Under the pieces are notes generated by a model. The model was not told where the DNA came from. It did no database searches and was given only the letters and a program-made list of their open reading frames with translations. A program made the translations under genes and the position numbers. Shown here piece by piece: positions 18,421 through 27,375 of a stretch of DNA of 64,000 bases. This DNA comes from Sneathiella sp. (lineage in GTDB: Bacteria > Pseudomonadota > Alphaproteobacteria > Sneathiellales > Sneathiellaceae). The DNA lies in the NCBI GenBank assembly GCA_002706985.1, contig PAKP01000087.1:1-64000 (forward strand). Reading direction: 5' to 3'. Each line of letters starts with the position of its first letter. Positions within the stretch are counted from its first letter, which is position 1.

Positions 18421-18923
18421 GGCGTTGGATAGCCGCATATATCCGCGTTGTTGACAAGATCAACTACCGTATCGGCCGTTTCATCATGTATGGTATTTTC
18501 GCCATGATGGCCGTCTTGCTCTGGTCTTCCATTTCGAAAACCTTTTTTCTGCCCTCTTTATGGACCCTCGAAGTCGCCCAATTCTTCATGGTGGGATATT
18601 ATATTCTCGGCGGCGCATATTCCATCCAGCTCGGATCAAACGTCCGCATGGACCTGTTCTATGCGAACTGGTCCGACAGGCGCAAAGCGGCCTTCGATAC
18701 CGCCACGGTATTCATGCTGTTATTCTATCTCGGTGTTCTCCTTTATGGCGGTCTCGAAAGCACGATTTATTCACTGGAGTACGGAGAGCGAAGCCCGACG
18801 GCCTGGCGCCCCTATATCTGGCCTATCAAAATCGTAATGTGTCTCGGCATTGTCATGATGTTGCTTCAGGCAGTTTCGGAGCTCTTCAAGGACATCCTGA
18901 AACTCAAAAGTGAGGCGGCCTGA
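18417..18923 (+). CDS. dctQ: TRAP transporter small permease subunit (DctQ family)
   Basis: A 168-residue four-helix membrane protein (RFIMYGIFAMMAVLLWSSIS, then LWTLEVAQFFMVGYYILGG and GSNVRMDLFYANWSDRRKAA) typical of the DctQ group linked to Tat-exported receptors. Its ATG overlaps the amidohydrolase stop and its stop overlaps the dctM start (TGATG), so all three are translated in tandem. It forms the membrane complex with DctM. Confidence 0.92.
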   Translation: MRRWIAAYIRVVDKINYRIGRFIMYGIFAMMAVLLWSSISKTFFLPSLWTLEVAQFFMVGYYILGGAYSIQLGSNVRMDLFYANWSDRRKAAFDTATVFMLLFYLGVLLYGGLESTIYSLEYGERSPTAWRPYIWPIKIVMCLGIVMMLLQAVSELFKDILKLKSEAA

Positions 18924-20245
18924 TGTCCTATGAGCTGATCGCCCTCCTGATGTTTTCAAGCATGATGCTCCTGCTTTTAACCGGTCAGAGGGTGTTCGGC
19001 GCTATAGGGGCCGTCGCCGCGATATCCGCCTTGCTTCTTTGGGGAACGGGAGGGGCTGATATTCCCTTCGCCTCCGCCATGAAGCTGATGAAATGGTATC
19101 CGCTCCTGACATTACCGATGTTCATATTCATGGGGTATGTCCTCTCGGAGTCCCGGATTGCAGACGACCTGTACAAAATGTTTCATGTCTGGATGGGCCC
19201 GATAAACGGCGGTCTCGCGATTGGTACGATCGCGCTGATGGTACTGATCTCAGCTATGAACGGCCTCTCCGTTGCTGGCATGGCCATCGGCGCAACCATC
19301 GCCTTGCCCGAGCTTCTCAGGCGCGGCTATGATAAACGCATGGTCACCGGCGTTATACAGGCCGGGTCCTCCCTCGGTATTCTGGTCCCGCCGTCGGTCG
19401 TCCTGGTGCTTTACGCCATGATTGCCCGCCAGCCCGTCGGCCAGTTATGGCTGGCCGGTATCCTGCCCGGCCTGATGATGGCGGCTTTCTTTATCCTCTA
19501 TATCGCTATTCGCTGTCGCCTGAACCCCTCGCTCGGCCCGGCGCTCAAGGCGGACGCGAGAGATGTCGGCATGGCCGAGAAACTTCGGCTTCTACGTGCC
19601 GGCCTGTTACCGCTTGCCATTTTCGCGGCGATGATGGTGCCTTTTGTTAATGGCTGGACCAGCCTTGTGGAAAGCTCGGCAATCGGTGCATTAACCGCTT
19701 TCGTAGCAGCAGTCTTCAAGAAACGCATGACCCGGCAGGTCTTTGAAAACTCGGTCCGACAGACCCTCGGCATCTCCTGCATGTTCATGTGGATTATTCT
19801 GGCGGCACTTGGCTTCGGTGCAGTATTCGATGGCCTTGGCGCCGTCAAAGCGATCGAGAATTTGTTTACCGAACAGCTGGGCCTGTCACCCTGGGTGATC
19901 CTGATCCTGATGCAGCTGTCGTTCTTGTTGATGGGAACCTTCCTTGACGACACAGCAATGCTGGTCATCGTGGCGCCGCTATACGTTCCGCTGGTTGGTG
20001 AACTCGGCTTCGACCTGATCTGGTACGGCGTGCTCTACACCATTACGACACAGATCGCCTATATGACACCGCCCTTTGGCTATAATTTATTCCTGATGCG
20101 GGCCATGGCCCCGCCAGAGATTACACTTCGCGATATTTATGGGTCCATTCTGCCGTTTGTCGGCGTGATGATCTTTGCGCTTGGTCTGGTCATGGCGTTT
20201 CCCGAGATCGCGCTCTGGCTTCCGGATTATATTTACGGGAAATAA
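18923..20245 (+). CDS. dctM: TRAP transporter large permease subunit (DctM family)
   Basis: A 440-residue hydrophobic protein with the DctM hallmarks AMNGLSVAGMAIGATIALPE, SLGILVPPSVVLVLYAM and YMTPPFGYNLFLMRA. It is the ion-coupled channel of the second TRAP system in the window. It is a different subtype from the one at 675-1973, with the PPFGYNLF ending rather than TPPVAVNLM. It is overlapped by dctQ and followed 71 bases later by its receptor. Confidence 0.95.
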   Translation: MSYELIALLMFSSMMLLLLTGQRVFGAIGAVAAISALLLWGTGGADIPFASAMKLMKWYPLLTLPMFIFMGYVLSESRIADDLYKMFHVWMGPINGGLAIGTIALMVLISAMNGLSVAGMAIGATIALPELLRRGYDKRMVTGVIQAGSSLGILVPPSVVLVLYAMIARQPVGQLWLAGILPGLMMAAFFILYIAIRCRLNPSLGPALKADARDVGMAEKLRLLRAGLLPLAIFAAMMVPFVNGWTSLVESSAIGALTAFVAAVFKKRMTRQVFENSVRQTLGISCMFMWIILAALGFGAVFDGLGAVKAIENLFTEQLGLSPWVILILMQLSFLLMGTFLDDTAMLVIVAPLYVPLVGELGFDLIWYGVLYTITTQIAYMTPPFGYNLFLMRAMAPPEITLRDIYGSILPFVGVMIFALGLVMAFPEIALWLPDYIYGK

Positions 20246-20316
20246 CGATAACCCGGTCGACCGGGACAAGACGGTGTTGGAATACCAATGCCAACCTTAA
20301 AAAGAAGGAGAGAGAA

Positions 20317-21360
20317 ATGACAACAAGACGTAGTTTTATTAAAGGCGCCGGCGTTGCCGGTGTTGCTGCCGCTTCTTCATTCGCCGCACCCGCGGTTCAT
20401 GCGCAATCCACGATCAAATGGCGCCTGCAAACTTATGCTGGCCCGGCCCTTGCCGAGCATGTCATCAAACCTGCCATTGACAGCTTCAACAAAATTGCCG
20501 GGGACCAAATGCAGATCGAGCTTTATTTTGCCGATCAGCTGGTGCCGACAGGCGAGCTTTTCCGCGCTATGCAAAAAGGCACGATCGATGCGGTCCAGTC
20601 TGATGACGACTCCATGGCATCGCCAACCGAAGTCACTGTTTTTGGCGGTTATTTCCCATTTGCCAGCCGCTACTCCCTTGATGTGCCTGTCCTGTTCAAT
20701 CAGTATGGTTTGAATGAAATCTGGGATGAAGAATATTCGAAGGTTGGGGTCAAGCATATCTCCGCCGGTGCCTGGGATCCCTGCCATTTCGCGACCAAGG
20801 ATCCGATCAACAGCCTTGAGGACCTGAAAGGCAAACGGGTTTTCACCTTCCCGACCGCCGGAAGATTCCTGAGCCAGTTTGGCGTTGTTCCCGTCACCCT
20901 GCCATGGGAAGACATTGAAGTCGCGGTTCAGACCGGAGAGCTCGACGGCATTGCCTGGTCTGGAATTACCGAGGACTACACGGTTGGATGGGCAGATGTT
21001 ACGAATTACTTCCTGACCAACAATATCTCCGGTGCCTGGGCAGGCTCCTTCTTCGCCAATATGGACCGTTGGAACGAACTTCCGGACAACCTGAAGGAGT
21101 TGATAAAAATCACCTTTGATTCCTCGCATTATTACCGGCAGTGGTGGTACTGGGGTGGAGAAGCCTCCCTCCGGGTTAACGGCACAAAATTGAAACTTAC
21201 CACCATTCCGGATGCGGAGTGGGACACGGTAGAGCAGGCCGCCACGGTCTTCTGGGATGAGATAGCCTCTGAATCTCCCACCAAAAAGAAAGTCGTTGAT
21301 ATATTCAAGCAATATAACGCTGATATGCAAAAAGCCGGACGGCCCTACCGTTACGGCTAA
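20317..21360 (+). CDS. dctP: TRAP transporter solute receptor with Tat signal (DctP family)
   Basis: A 347-residue periplasmic receptor. The N-terminus MTTRRSFIKGAGVAGVAAAS is a twin-arginine signal, so it is exported already folded. The mature part has WRLQTYAGPALAEH, the DLKGKRVFTFPTAGRFLSQF segment (binding arginine region) and SGAWAGSFFANMDRW, placing it with the TakP/DctP7-like receptors, several of which bind 2-oxo acids or lactate-like anions. GAAGGAGAGAG gives a strong ribosome site. A hairpin at 21366-21394 ends the operon. The partner amidohydrolase suggests an amide or acylated amino acid ligand; unproven. Confidence 0.94.
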   Translation: MTTRRSFIKGAGVAGVAAASSFAAPAVHAQSTIKWRLQTYAGPALAEHVIKPAIDSFNKIAGDQMQIELYFADQLVPTGELFRAMQKGTIDAVQSDDDSMASPTEVTVFGGYFPFASRYSLDVPVLFNQYGLNEIWDEEYSKVGVKHISAGAWDPCHFATKDPINSLEDLKGKRVFTFPTAGRFLSQFGVVPVTLPWEDIEVAVQTGELDGIAWSGITEDYTVGWADVTNYFLTNNISGAWAGSFFANMDRWNELPDNLKELIKITFDSSHYYRQWWYWGGEASLRVNGTKLKLTTIPDAEWDTVEQAATVFWDEIASESPTKKKVVDIFKQYNADMQKAGRPYRYG

Positions 21361-21365
21361 TATTT

Positions 21366-21394
21366 CGGCGGAATGCACAGGTTGCATTCCGCCG
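21366..21394 (+). terminator. Terminator hairpin after the amidohydrolase-TRAP operon
   Basis: A perfect 12-bp stem (cggcggaatgca/tgcattccgccg) with a 5-base loop begins five bases after the dctP stop. There is no U-run after it, so it may terminate weakly or protect the receptor mRNA end. Confidence 0.7.
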
Positions 21395-21564
21395 CTATCC
21401 TACCTAACTCTTATAATAACAGATAAAATAGTCTACAGATGGCAGTTCGGCATTACGTGCCTGACTAGACGCGGCTTGAGGCGAGGCACGACGATCTTAG
21501 ACATACCGCTGCCTTATTGTTGTCATCCTTGATACCGACTTAAAGGATTAAGGAAGACGGAGAA

Positions 21565-21630
21565 ATGATCGCACCCCCAAGCTATCGAGAACGATCTCCG
21601 CGCGACCTTGATAGAAAGGAGAAATTATAA
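21565..21630 (+). CDS. Possible 21-residue leader ORF before dodecin
   Basis: An ATG at 21565 follows ACGGAG at good spacing and opens a 21-codon frame, MIAPPSYRERSPRDLDRKEK plus Leu. Its TAA overlaps the dodecin ATG by one base (TAATG). The dodecin ribosome site, AAGGAG, lies inside it. The arrangement would couple dodecin translation to the short frame. The peptide has no recognised homology and the frame could be chance; only the ribosome site and the stop-start overlap support it. Confidence 0.35.
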   Translation: MIAPPSYRERSPRDLDRKEKL

Positions 21631-21839
21631 TGAGTGACAATATCTATTCCATCACCGAACTGGTCGGAAGCTCGACTACCTCCGTTGAGGACGCAATTGA
21701 GCAGGCGATTGCCAAGGCGTCCAAGTCCATTCGCAATATCGAGTGGTTTGAAACCAAGGAAATCCGGGGACATGTCAAAGACGGGGCGGTGGCTCACTAC
21801 CAGGTTATCTTGAAACTCGGGTTTCGCTACGAAGACTAA
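21630..21839 (+). CDS. Dodecin, flavin-storage protein
   Basis: A 69-residue protein matching dodecin along its whole length: IYSITELVGSSTTSVEDAIE, SKSIRNIEWFETKEIRGHV and AHYQVILKLGFRYED. Dodecins assemble into hollow dodecamers that bind riboflavin or FMN pairs between aromatic residues (here Trp40) and buffer free flavin. It has an AAGGAG site and is followed after 40 bases by a small conserved acidic protein. Identification is secure. Confidence 0.95.
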   Translation: MSDNIYSITELVGSSTTSVEDAIEQAIAKASKSIRNIEWFETKEIRGHVKDGAVAHYQVILKLGFRYED

Positions 21840-21879
21840 CCGGAATTGAGTTTCTGTTAATCAGCCGAAGGAGGATATG

Positions 21880-22146
21880 ATGGCAAACAAACCATTTGAT
21901 CTCGATAAATTACGGGAAGACCCGGCGGATCATTATGATACCCCGCATGATGTCCTGAATGACACCAATCTCACGCCGGAAAACCAGAGCGAAATTCTGA
22001 AAGCCTGGGAGGATGATATTCGTGCGCTTCTTCGGGCTGAACAGGAAAATATGCCTCCCGCAGATAAACCGACAAGCACGTCGGAACTGCTCTCCAATAT
22101 TTCAAAGTTAAGAGCACAGCTGGCGGCCAGGCATCCTGAAAACTGA
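21880..22146 (+). CDS. Small conserved acidic protein of unknown function
   Basis: An 88-residue, hydrophilic, acidic protein with no signal or membrane segment. Its core (YDTPHDVLNDTNLTPENQSE followed by ILKAWEDDIRALLRAEQENM) resembles a short alphaproteobacterial family that often sits beside stress or metal genes. AAGGAGGA lies two bases before the ATG at 21877 and five bases before the ATG at 21880, so I chose the second. It is probably co-transcribed with dodecin. Function unknown. Confidence 0.75.
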   Translation: MANKPFDLDKLREDPADHYDTPHDVLNDTNLTPENQSEILKAWEDDIRALLRAEQENMPPADKPTSTSELLSNISKLRAQLAARHPEN

Positions 22147-22154
22147 CCATATTT

Positions 22155-22190
22155 CGGGATCGTCACTCCGGCAGATCCCGAGGTGACGAT
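22155..22190. terminator. Two mutually exclusive hairpins in a convergent gap
   Basis: In the 55-bp gap between the 88-aa gene and the enoyl-CoA hydratase, cgggatc (22155-22161) can pair with gatcccg (22174-22180). Alternatively atcgtcac (22159-22166) can pair with gtgacgat (22183-22190). The two folds share bases. The likely role is bidirectional termination. Confidence 0.5.
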
Positions 22191-22201
22191 ATGAGATAAA
22201 C

Positions 22202-23026
22202 TTATCTTCCGGAAAAATTGGCCGGTCGCTTTTCAAGGAAGTGTGCAACTCCTTCCTTGAAATCCTCGCTGGCGAAGCTTTTCAACATCTCCTCATTTCC
22301 TGTGGCAACAGCTTCACTCAATGTTTGGAATTTGGCGTTGTATACCTGACGTTTCATCACCGCCATGGATCGGGGAGAGACGTTATTCGCAAGATCTTTT
22401 GCATAAGCCATCACAGCGGGCAACAAGGCATCGGTGTCATGAACCTGATTGACAAGACCGAGCCTCAAGGCCTCCTCCGCTGTTACCTTGCGCGACGACA
22501 ACAGTAAATCAAGAGCGGCGGAATGACCGATCAACTGAGGTAACATCCATGAAATCCCATGCTCCGCGATCAGGCCTCGTTTGGCAAATGCTGTCATAAA
22601 GACTGCCTCCCGGCTGGCGAACCGCATATCGCAGTAAAGGGACATAACCATGCCGAGTCCAGCGGCGGGCCCATTAATCGCACCGATGATGGGTTTGCTG
22701 ATGGACGGGAAATAAGAATATTGTGTTTGGAAGTCGGCCCGGATCGCAACATTATAGGCCTCTGTTCCGTATACCGATCCCGGCTCACGCTTTTCCGAGC
22801 CGTCCTCGATCCCACTCAAAAGATCCATATCGGCGCCTGCGCAAAAGCCCCTCCCCGCGCCAGTCAACACGATAACGCGAATATCGTCGTCTTTTTCTGC
22901 GTCTTCCATGGCCTTGCGAACTTCCCGTTCCATGATCCGGGTCCAGGCATTCAGCTTGTCCGGCCGGTTAAGCGTTACCGTTGCAATTCCATCGTTTTTT
23001 TCAATCAGTATATGTTCATACGCCAT
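22202..23026 (-). CDS. Enoyl-CoA hydratase/isomerase family protein
   Basis: A 274-residue crotonase-fold protein: VTLNRPDKLNAWTRIM, oxyanion-hole segments AGRGFCAGADMDLL and INGPAAGLGMVMSLYCDM, then FAKRGLIAEHGISWMLPQLI holding a candidate catalytic glutamate, and the C-terminal EGVAHFLEKRPANF. It would hydrate or isomerise an acyl-CoA double bond in fatty acid or related breakdown. It is monocistronic, with convergent genes downstream and a long 5' gap. Substrate chain cannot be told. Confidence 0.92.
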   Translation of the reverse strand: MAYEHILIEKNDGIATVTLNRPDKLNAWTRIMEREVRKAMEDAEKDDDIRVIVLTGAGRGFCAGADMDLLSGIEDGSEKREPGSVYGTEAYNVAIRADFQTQYSYFPSISKPIIGAINGPAAGLGMVMSLYCDMRFASREAVFMTAFAKRGLIAEHGISWMLPQLIGHSAALDLLLSSRKVTAEEALRLGLVNQVHDTDALLPAVMAYAKDLANNVSPRSMAVMKRQVYNAKFQTLSEAVATGNEEMLKSFASEDFKEGVAHFLEKRPANFSGR

Positions 23027-23558
23027 TGTGGTTCCTTTTTATTTTTGACGGAATATTACCCTAACCGAATTTAAGAATGACGTCTTCTCGTGTTTTGATT
23101 TTTCATTGCGGACATACCGTTCGGATTGATCCCAGTATGACGAATCAGACTGAAATTCATCAATTTTCCATTCCTGAACAATAGAATCAATAAATTGAGG
23201 CAGTTTTCTTTCGCTTTACCGGTTAAATACCGCGATCTGACAGCATGCGGCTTTTCCCAAATTCAATTTTCTCGCATCCTATTGAAATTTATAATTTAAA
23301 CAAAACAGCCGATACTTCTTTTACTACGCATCCAACAGATGAATTATACAGAAAAACTATCTTGTTTACGGGCCAGTTGAAACCAATTCTCAAGTTTATT
23401 CCCCGTCTGTGATTTTTAACCTATCATGACAACCGGGGGATAAATTTATGAAATATTCGCGTAAAAGCCATTTCCGGTTTTCCCCCAATTTTCGAAAGCA
23501 GTTTCATCTTTCGAGGATATTTTTCGCCGATTGGCACTTTAGAGGAGGGGAAGAGAAG
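23027..23558. other. 532-bp divergent intergenic region, AT-rich
   Basis: Lies between the enoyl-CoA hydratase and UspA starts. It is AT-rich at 23080-23420. A longer frame in phase with UspA opens at 23448, but it lacks a ribosome site; the strong GAGGAGGGG at 23543-23551 marks the true start. I looked for an FNR-type TTGAT-N4-ATCAA box because UspA genes are often under oxygen control, and found none. No RNA gene seen. Confidence 0.5.
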
Positions 23559-23996
23559 ATGGCAACAACACTGGTTATTGGTCTTGACGGCCATAAATCG
23601 GGAGAGCGCGTTCTTGAGTATGGCAAGCGGCTTGCTGGCCTCATCAAGGACTGTGAGCTTCTGGTCGTCTATGTCGTTGAATGGTCACCCTATTCATTCC
23701 AGACACCTGAAGAAAATGCAGAGCGGCATAAACGCCGTGAAAACGAAATCTCTACCGCGATGCAAAGGGTCGTCGATCCTGCGGTGGAAGAGTTGAAGAA
23801 AGCGGGCCTTCAGGCGCGTGGTGTCGTTCGGCACGGTCATGTCGCAGAGATCCTGAATACGGTCGCCAAGGAGGAGAATGCCGAGCAAATCATTATTGGC
23901 CGCTCTTCCAGCACCGGCTTGGCGGAGCGCTTTTTTGGAAGCTCAACGTCCAATCTGGTGATGAGCGCACATGTACCGGTAACGGTGATCGGATAG
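23559..23996 (+). CDS. Universal stress protein (UspA family)
   Basis: A 145-residue single-domain Usp. It starts MATTLVIGLDGHKSGERVLE and ends with the ATP-binding pattern IIGRSSSTGLAERFFGSSTS followed by VPVTVIG, so it probably belongs to the nucleotide-binding class. The ATG at 23559 has an excellent GAGGAGGGG site. The symporter gene follows 12 bases later, and the pair is probably one transcript, tying the stress protein to amino acid uptake. Confidence 0.93.
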   Translation: MATTLVIGLDGHKSGERVLEYGKRLAGLIKDCELLVVYVVEWSPYSFQTPEENAERHKRRENEISTAMQRVVDPAVEELKKAGLQARGVVRHGHVAEILNTVAKEENAEQIIIGRSSSTGLAERFFGSSTSNLVMSAHVPVTVIG

Positions 23997-24008
23997 AGGG
24001 GGATTGTT

Positions 24009-25556
24009 ATGAGAAAAGTATTTACAGCATTGTTTGTACAAATCGCGGCAATGCTCGCGATCAGTCCGGCGTTTTCCCAGGAAGCAATGACACTGGATCA
24101 GAAAGTCAATGAAGCATTCGCGACGGCCACCGGGCCTTTTGTCAGTCTTATTTTCGCTCCTATTCCAGGTACCAGCTTTCCTTGGATCGTCATGTGGCTG
24201 GTGATTGCCGCGTCCATTTTCACCATTTACTTCGGTTTCGTGCAATTTCGCTTTTTTGGTCATGCCATCAGCTTGGTAAAAGGTGATTATTCCGACCCGA
24301 ACGACGCAGGTGAAGTAAGCCATTTCCAGGCGCTTGCAACCGCGCTTTCCGGCACGGTCGGGCTTGGTAATATTGCCGGCGTGGCCGTTGCCGTTGGCAT
24401 TGGAGGTCCGGGTGCGACATTCTGGATGATCCTCGCTGGATTACTTGGCATGGCGTCAAAATTCACGGAATGTACCTTGGGCGTGAAATACCGTAACGAA
24501 TATGAAGACGGAACCGTTTCCGGTGGTCCGATGTATTATATTTCGAAAGGGTTCAAAGAACTTGGCATTCCAGGCGGCAAGCTACTCGCCATTCTTTTCG
24601 CTATTTTCTGTATTCTGGGATCCCTTGGCGGTGGAAATATGTTCCAGGCCAACCAGGCCCATGCACAGATTGCCGGCATCGTGGGCGAATATCCCGGCTG
24701 GATTACAGGCGTGGCCTTCGCCATTATCGTTTTTGCCGTGATTGTCGGCGGTATGAAGTCTATCGCGCGGGTAACTGAGAAAGTTGTCCCGTTCATGGGT
24801 ATCATGTATGTGGCAGCCGCCATCATTATCCTTATTGTCAACTATGATCAGATTGCCTGGGCCTTCGGCCAAATCTTTGAAGGTGCCTTTACAGGTCTCG
24901 GCATCGCCGGTGGATTTGTCGGCGCGCTGATCCAGGGATTCAAGCGGGCTGCCTTCTCTAACGAGGCCGGTGTTGGTTCTGCGGCCATTGCGCATTCCGC
25001 CGTTAGGACAAAAGAGCCGATTACGGAGGGGGTTGTATCTCTGCTGGAACCTTTCATCGATACAGTTGTCATCTGTACCATGACGGCGCTGGTTATTACG
25101 ATCACAGGTCAATTGATTATTGATCCGGCAACAGGCAATTATGTGCTTGATGGATCGTCAATCGCAACGGTGGGTGGCACCTCGGGCGTTGCCCTGACAT
25201 CCGCGGCCTTTGGTTCCGCGATTAGCTGGTTCCCATATGTTCTTGCGATCGCGGTAATTCTGTTTGCCTTCTCAACGATGATTTCCTGGTCCTACTACGG
25301 TTTGAAAGCCTGGACCTATCTCTTTGGTGAAGGAAAAACAACAGAGTTGATCTTCAAGCTGATCTTCTGTGCCTTCGTGATTATCGGCGCAGCGGCGAGC
25401 CTTGGTCCGGTGATCGACTTCTCGGATGCGGCCATTTTCGCCATGGCTGTCGTCAACATCTTCGCTCTTTACTTCCTGATGAAGATTGTAAAGAAGGAAT
25501 TCTATTCCTATCGCGAGCGTCTTGCTTCCGGTGAAATCCGGAAGTTTAAAAACTGA
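24009..25556 (+). CDS. Sodium:alanine/glycine symporter (AGCS family)
   Basis: A 515-residue membrane protein with the AGCS signatures SHFQALATALSGTVGLGNIA, GGPGATFWMILAGLLGMASK, KYRNEYEDGTVSGGPMYYIS and FSNEAGVGSAAIAHSA. It carries an N-terminal extension with a signal-like segment (MRKVFTALFVQIAAMLAISP), common in alphaproteobacterial members. It takes up alanine or glycine with sodium. A stem-loop at 25564-25589 follows directly. Confidence 0.95.
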   Translation: MRKVFTALFVQIAAMLAISPAFSQEAMTLDQKVNEAFATATGPFVSLIFAPIPGTSFPWIVMWLVIAASIFTIYFGFVQFRFFGHAISLVKGDYSDPNDAGEVSHFQALATALSGTVGLGNIAGVAVAVGIGGPGATFWMILAGLLGMASKFTECTLGVKYRNEYEDGTVSGGPMYYISKGFKELGIPGGKLLAILFAIFCILGSLGGGNMFQANQAHAQIAGIVGEYPGWITGVAFAIIVFAVIVGGMKSIARVTEKVVPFMGIMYVAAAIIILIVNYDQIAWAFGQIFEGAFTGLGIAGGFVGALIQGFKRAAFSNEAGVGSAAIAHSAVRTKEPITEGVVSLLEPFIDTVVICTMTALVITITGQLIIDPATGNYVLDGSSIATVGGTSGVALTSAAFGSAISWFPYVLAIAVILFAFSTMISWSYYGLKAWTYLFGEGKTTELIFKLIFCAFVIIGAAASLGPVIDFSDAAIFAMAVVNIFALYFLMKIVKKEFYSYRERLASGEIRKFKN

Positions 25557-25563
25557 TACTGCC

Positions 25564-25589
25564 GGAGGTGTCCTAAAAAGGACACCTCC
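25564..25589 (+). terminator. Terminator hairpin after AGCS symporter
   Basis: An 11-bp perfect stem (ggaggtgtcct/aggacacctcc) with an AAAA loop begins eight bases after the stop. It lacks a U-tract. Confidence 0.7.
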
Positions 25590-25712
25590 AATTCACGTCC
25601 TGAACTTGCGCCACCAAGACTTATAAATTAATGTAATTTCCTCATTCGCAGTAATAAGCAACAGTATATTAAAATACGCCTTCTATACTAACAGCCTACG
25701 GAATTTCCTGAC

Positions 25713-27371
25713 ATGCGAAGACTGATCTCTGCCGCACTTCTGTTCTCTTTTATCTATATGGGTACAGCCGTTGCCGATGCCGCTGTCGACAAAAATGTCT
25801 CTGATGCAGTGGCGGACATTGAACGATATGAACAGCAGTTCGCGGGGAAAACCAATGTCAACAAGAGTACGGTAAACCGGACATTAAAACTGTTGAAATT
25901 GACGCGTCAGCGACTCGACAGCGCAGCAGATCATTCCCTGCCAGAATGGCAGGCGGCGGATGAACGCTATAATGCTCTGGTAGCTCAGCTCAATTCCCTG
26001 CTTGATCCGTCCGCAAGCAGCAATACACAATCGTCCCAGACTTCCGCTCCGACAAAATCCAGCTCGCAACCCGCAGCTACGACCAGTTCCCAAACGGCAA
26101 CTCCGCAAATGATCTCCCATCAGCGAGTGCAGGTCAAAAAGCTCAAACGGGATATCGAAAGCGCCATGGATACATTTGACAAGGCGGGCCCCAAGCCGTT
26201 TCAGGATCCGGGTTATGTCGAGAAAGTAGATAACGCCCTTGATAAATACCGCACGGCTCTCGGTCGGTTTTCGGACTTCGCTGAAGACCCGGATGTCGTC
26301 TCGGCCAGCAACGCTTTTCAAAAATTGGAAGCAATGACTCAGTTCGGCAGGGATCATGCTGCAAAAGAACTGGCAGAACTGGGGAATGTACAAGAACGCC
26401 TGGCGGCTATCAATGCGGAAATTCGCGGGTTGGCCATCCCCAATACACCGCAACAACCCTTCAAGAGCGGTGAATTGGCAAACTGGCTCCGCTCTCTCGC
26501 CACGGCCCGAAAGGCGGCGATACAAATCTATCAGCCCCTGCCCGAGATTAAGAAACGGGCCTATCTGCCGGAAACACGAGCAACTGTCGAAGAAGGCGGC
26601 GCCTATGACATCAGAGATGTGGACAGGATGGAACGATACCTCCGCGAAGTTGTTGGCAAAATTGATAATGAGGTAAACACCTTTTCCGCCAACTTGACGC
26701 GCAACGTGGAAATAGAAGCCGACAGCCTGTCCTTCTATGACGAATTCGACCCGTCAGACCGTCGACAGCAAGCCCAGCATTTCCTGACGGAAGGTCGCGC
26801 AGATGAAGTCCGGCAAACACTCGCCGGGAAACGCCTGCTGGTTAGTGAGGCGGCGGAGTACGCGAAGCTGCTCAAGCATGACACATATGAAGAGAGAGTA
26901 GCGCTCCTTGCACGCATCGACGATGTAATCGGACGCTATGAAGAAAATTACAATAAAGCGCGCCAGCTGGTCCGTATGCCCAAATCGGCAACCGACGATC
27001 CTGAATTGGTCGAGATTGCGATGGATACCCTGCAAAGCCCCGATTATGATTATGTCGGGGAGATCAAGCGCCTCGTCGTCAATACGGAAAAGGTACATCG
27101 CACCAAATCCACAAGCGAAACCCAAATTGACGATGTTGATGTGAGTTCCAGCGGCAAAATTACCATGAGCGGAACGGAAACGACCTATTTCTATGAATGG
27201 GATCAGTATCAAGTTGCGACGGCAGAACCGGTTGGCGACAAATTCTACATTTTTTACTCGACATTGAAGAATTATTCCTCAGGCGCCAGCAATACGCCGC
27301 TTAATAAATGGATCATCAGCAACCGCATTCAGGGAAGCGAGATACCGGAGGAAAATATAGAGCTGGACTAA
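25713..27371 (+). CDS. Unknown secreted helical protein
   Basis: I do not recognise this 552-residue protein. It has a Sec signal peptide (MRRLISAALLFSFIYMGTAV, cleavage around Ala21-Ala24), then a charged helical region, a low-complexity Ser/Thr/Gln/Pro linker at about residues 105-135 (for example TQSSQTSAPTKSSSQPAATT), and a long Lys/Glu/Arg-rich part likely to be coiled coil. The C-terminal 90 residues turn to beta character (GKITMSGTETTYFYEWDQYQ), suggesting a small separate domain. Neighbours on both sides are monocistronic, so context gives no function. It ends in a bidirectional hairpin at 27376-27402. Confidence 0.8.
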   Translation: MRRLISAALLFSFIYMGTAVADAAVDKNVSDAVADIERYEQQFAGKTNVNKSTVNRTLKLLKLTRQRLDSAADHSLPEWQAADERYNALVAQLNSLLDPSASSNTQSSQTSAPTKSSSQPAATTSSQTATPQMISHQRVQVKKLKRDIESAMDTFDKAGPKPFQDPGYVEKVDNALDKYRTALGRFSDFAEDPDVVSASNAFQKLEAMTQFGRDHAAKELAELGNVQERLAAINAEIRGLAIPNTPQQPFKSGELANWLRSLATARKAAIQIYQPLPEIKKRAYLPETRATVEEGGAYDIRDVDRMERYLREVVGKIDNEVNTFSANLTRNVEIEADSLSFYDEFDPSDRRQQAQHFLTEGRADEVRQTLAGKRLLVSEAAEYAKLLKHDTYEERVALLARIDDVIGRYEENYNKARQLVRMPKSATDDPELVEIAMDTLQSPDYDYVGEIKRLVVNTEKVHRTKSTSETQIDDVDVSSSGKITMSGTETTYFYEWDQYQVATAEPVGDKFYIFYSTLKNYSSGASNTPLNKWIISNRIQGSEIPEENIELD

Positions 27372-27375
27372 TGTA

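Noticed and set aside
20377-21387. 336-codon frame antisense to the TRAP receptor
   Set aside because: Same reason: the receptor gene on the plus strand is certain and the antisense translation has no family features.
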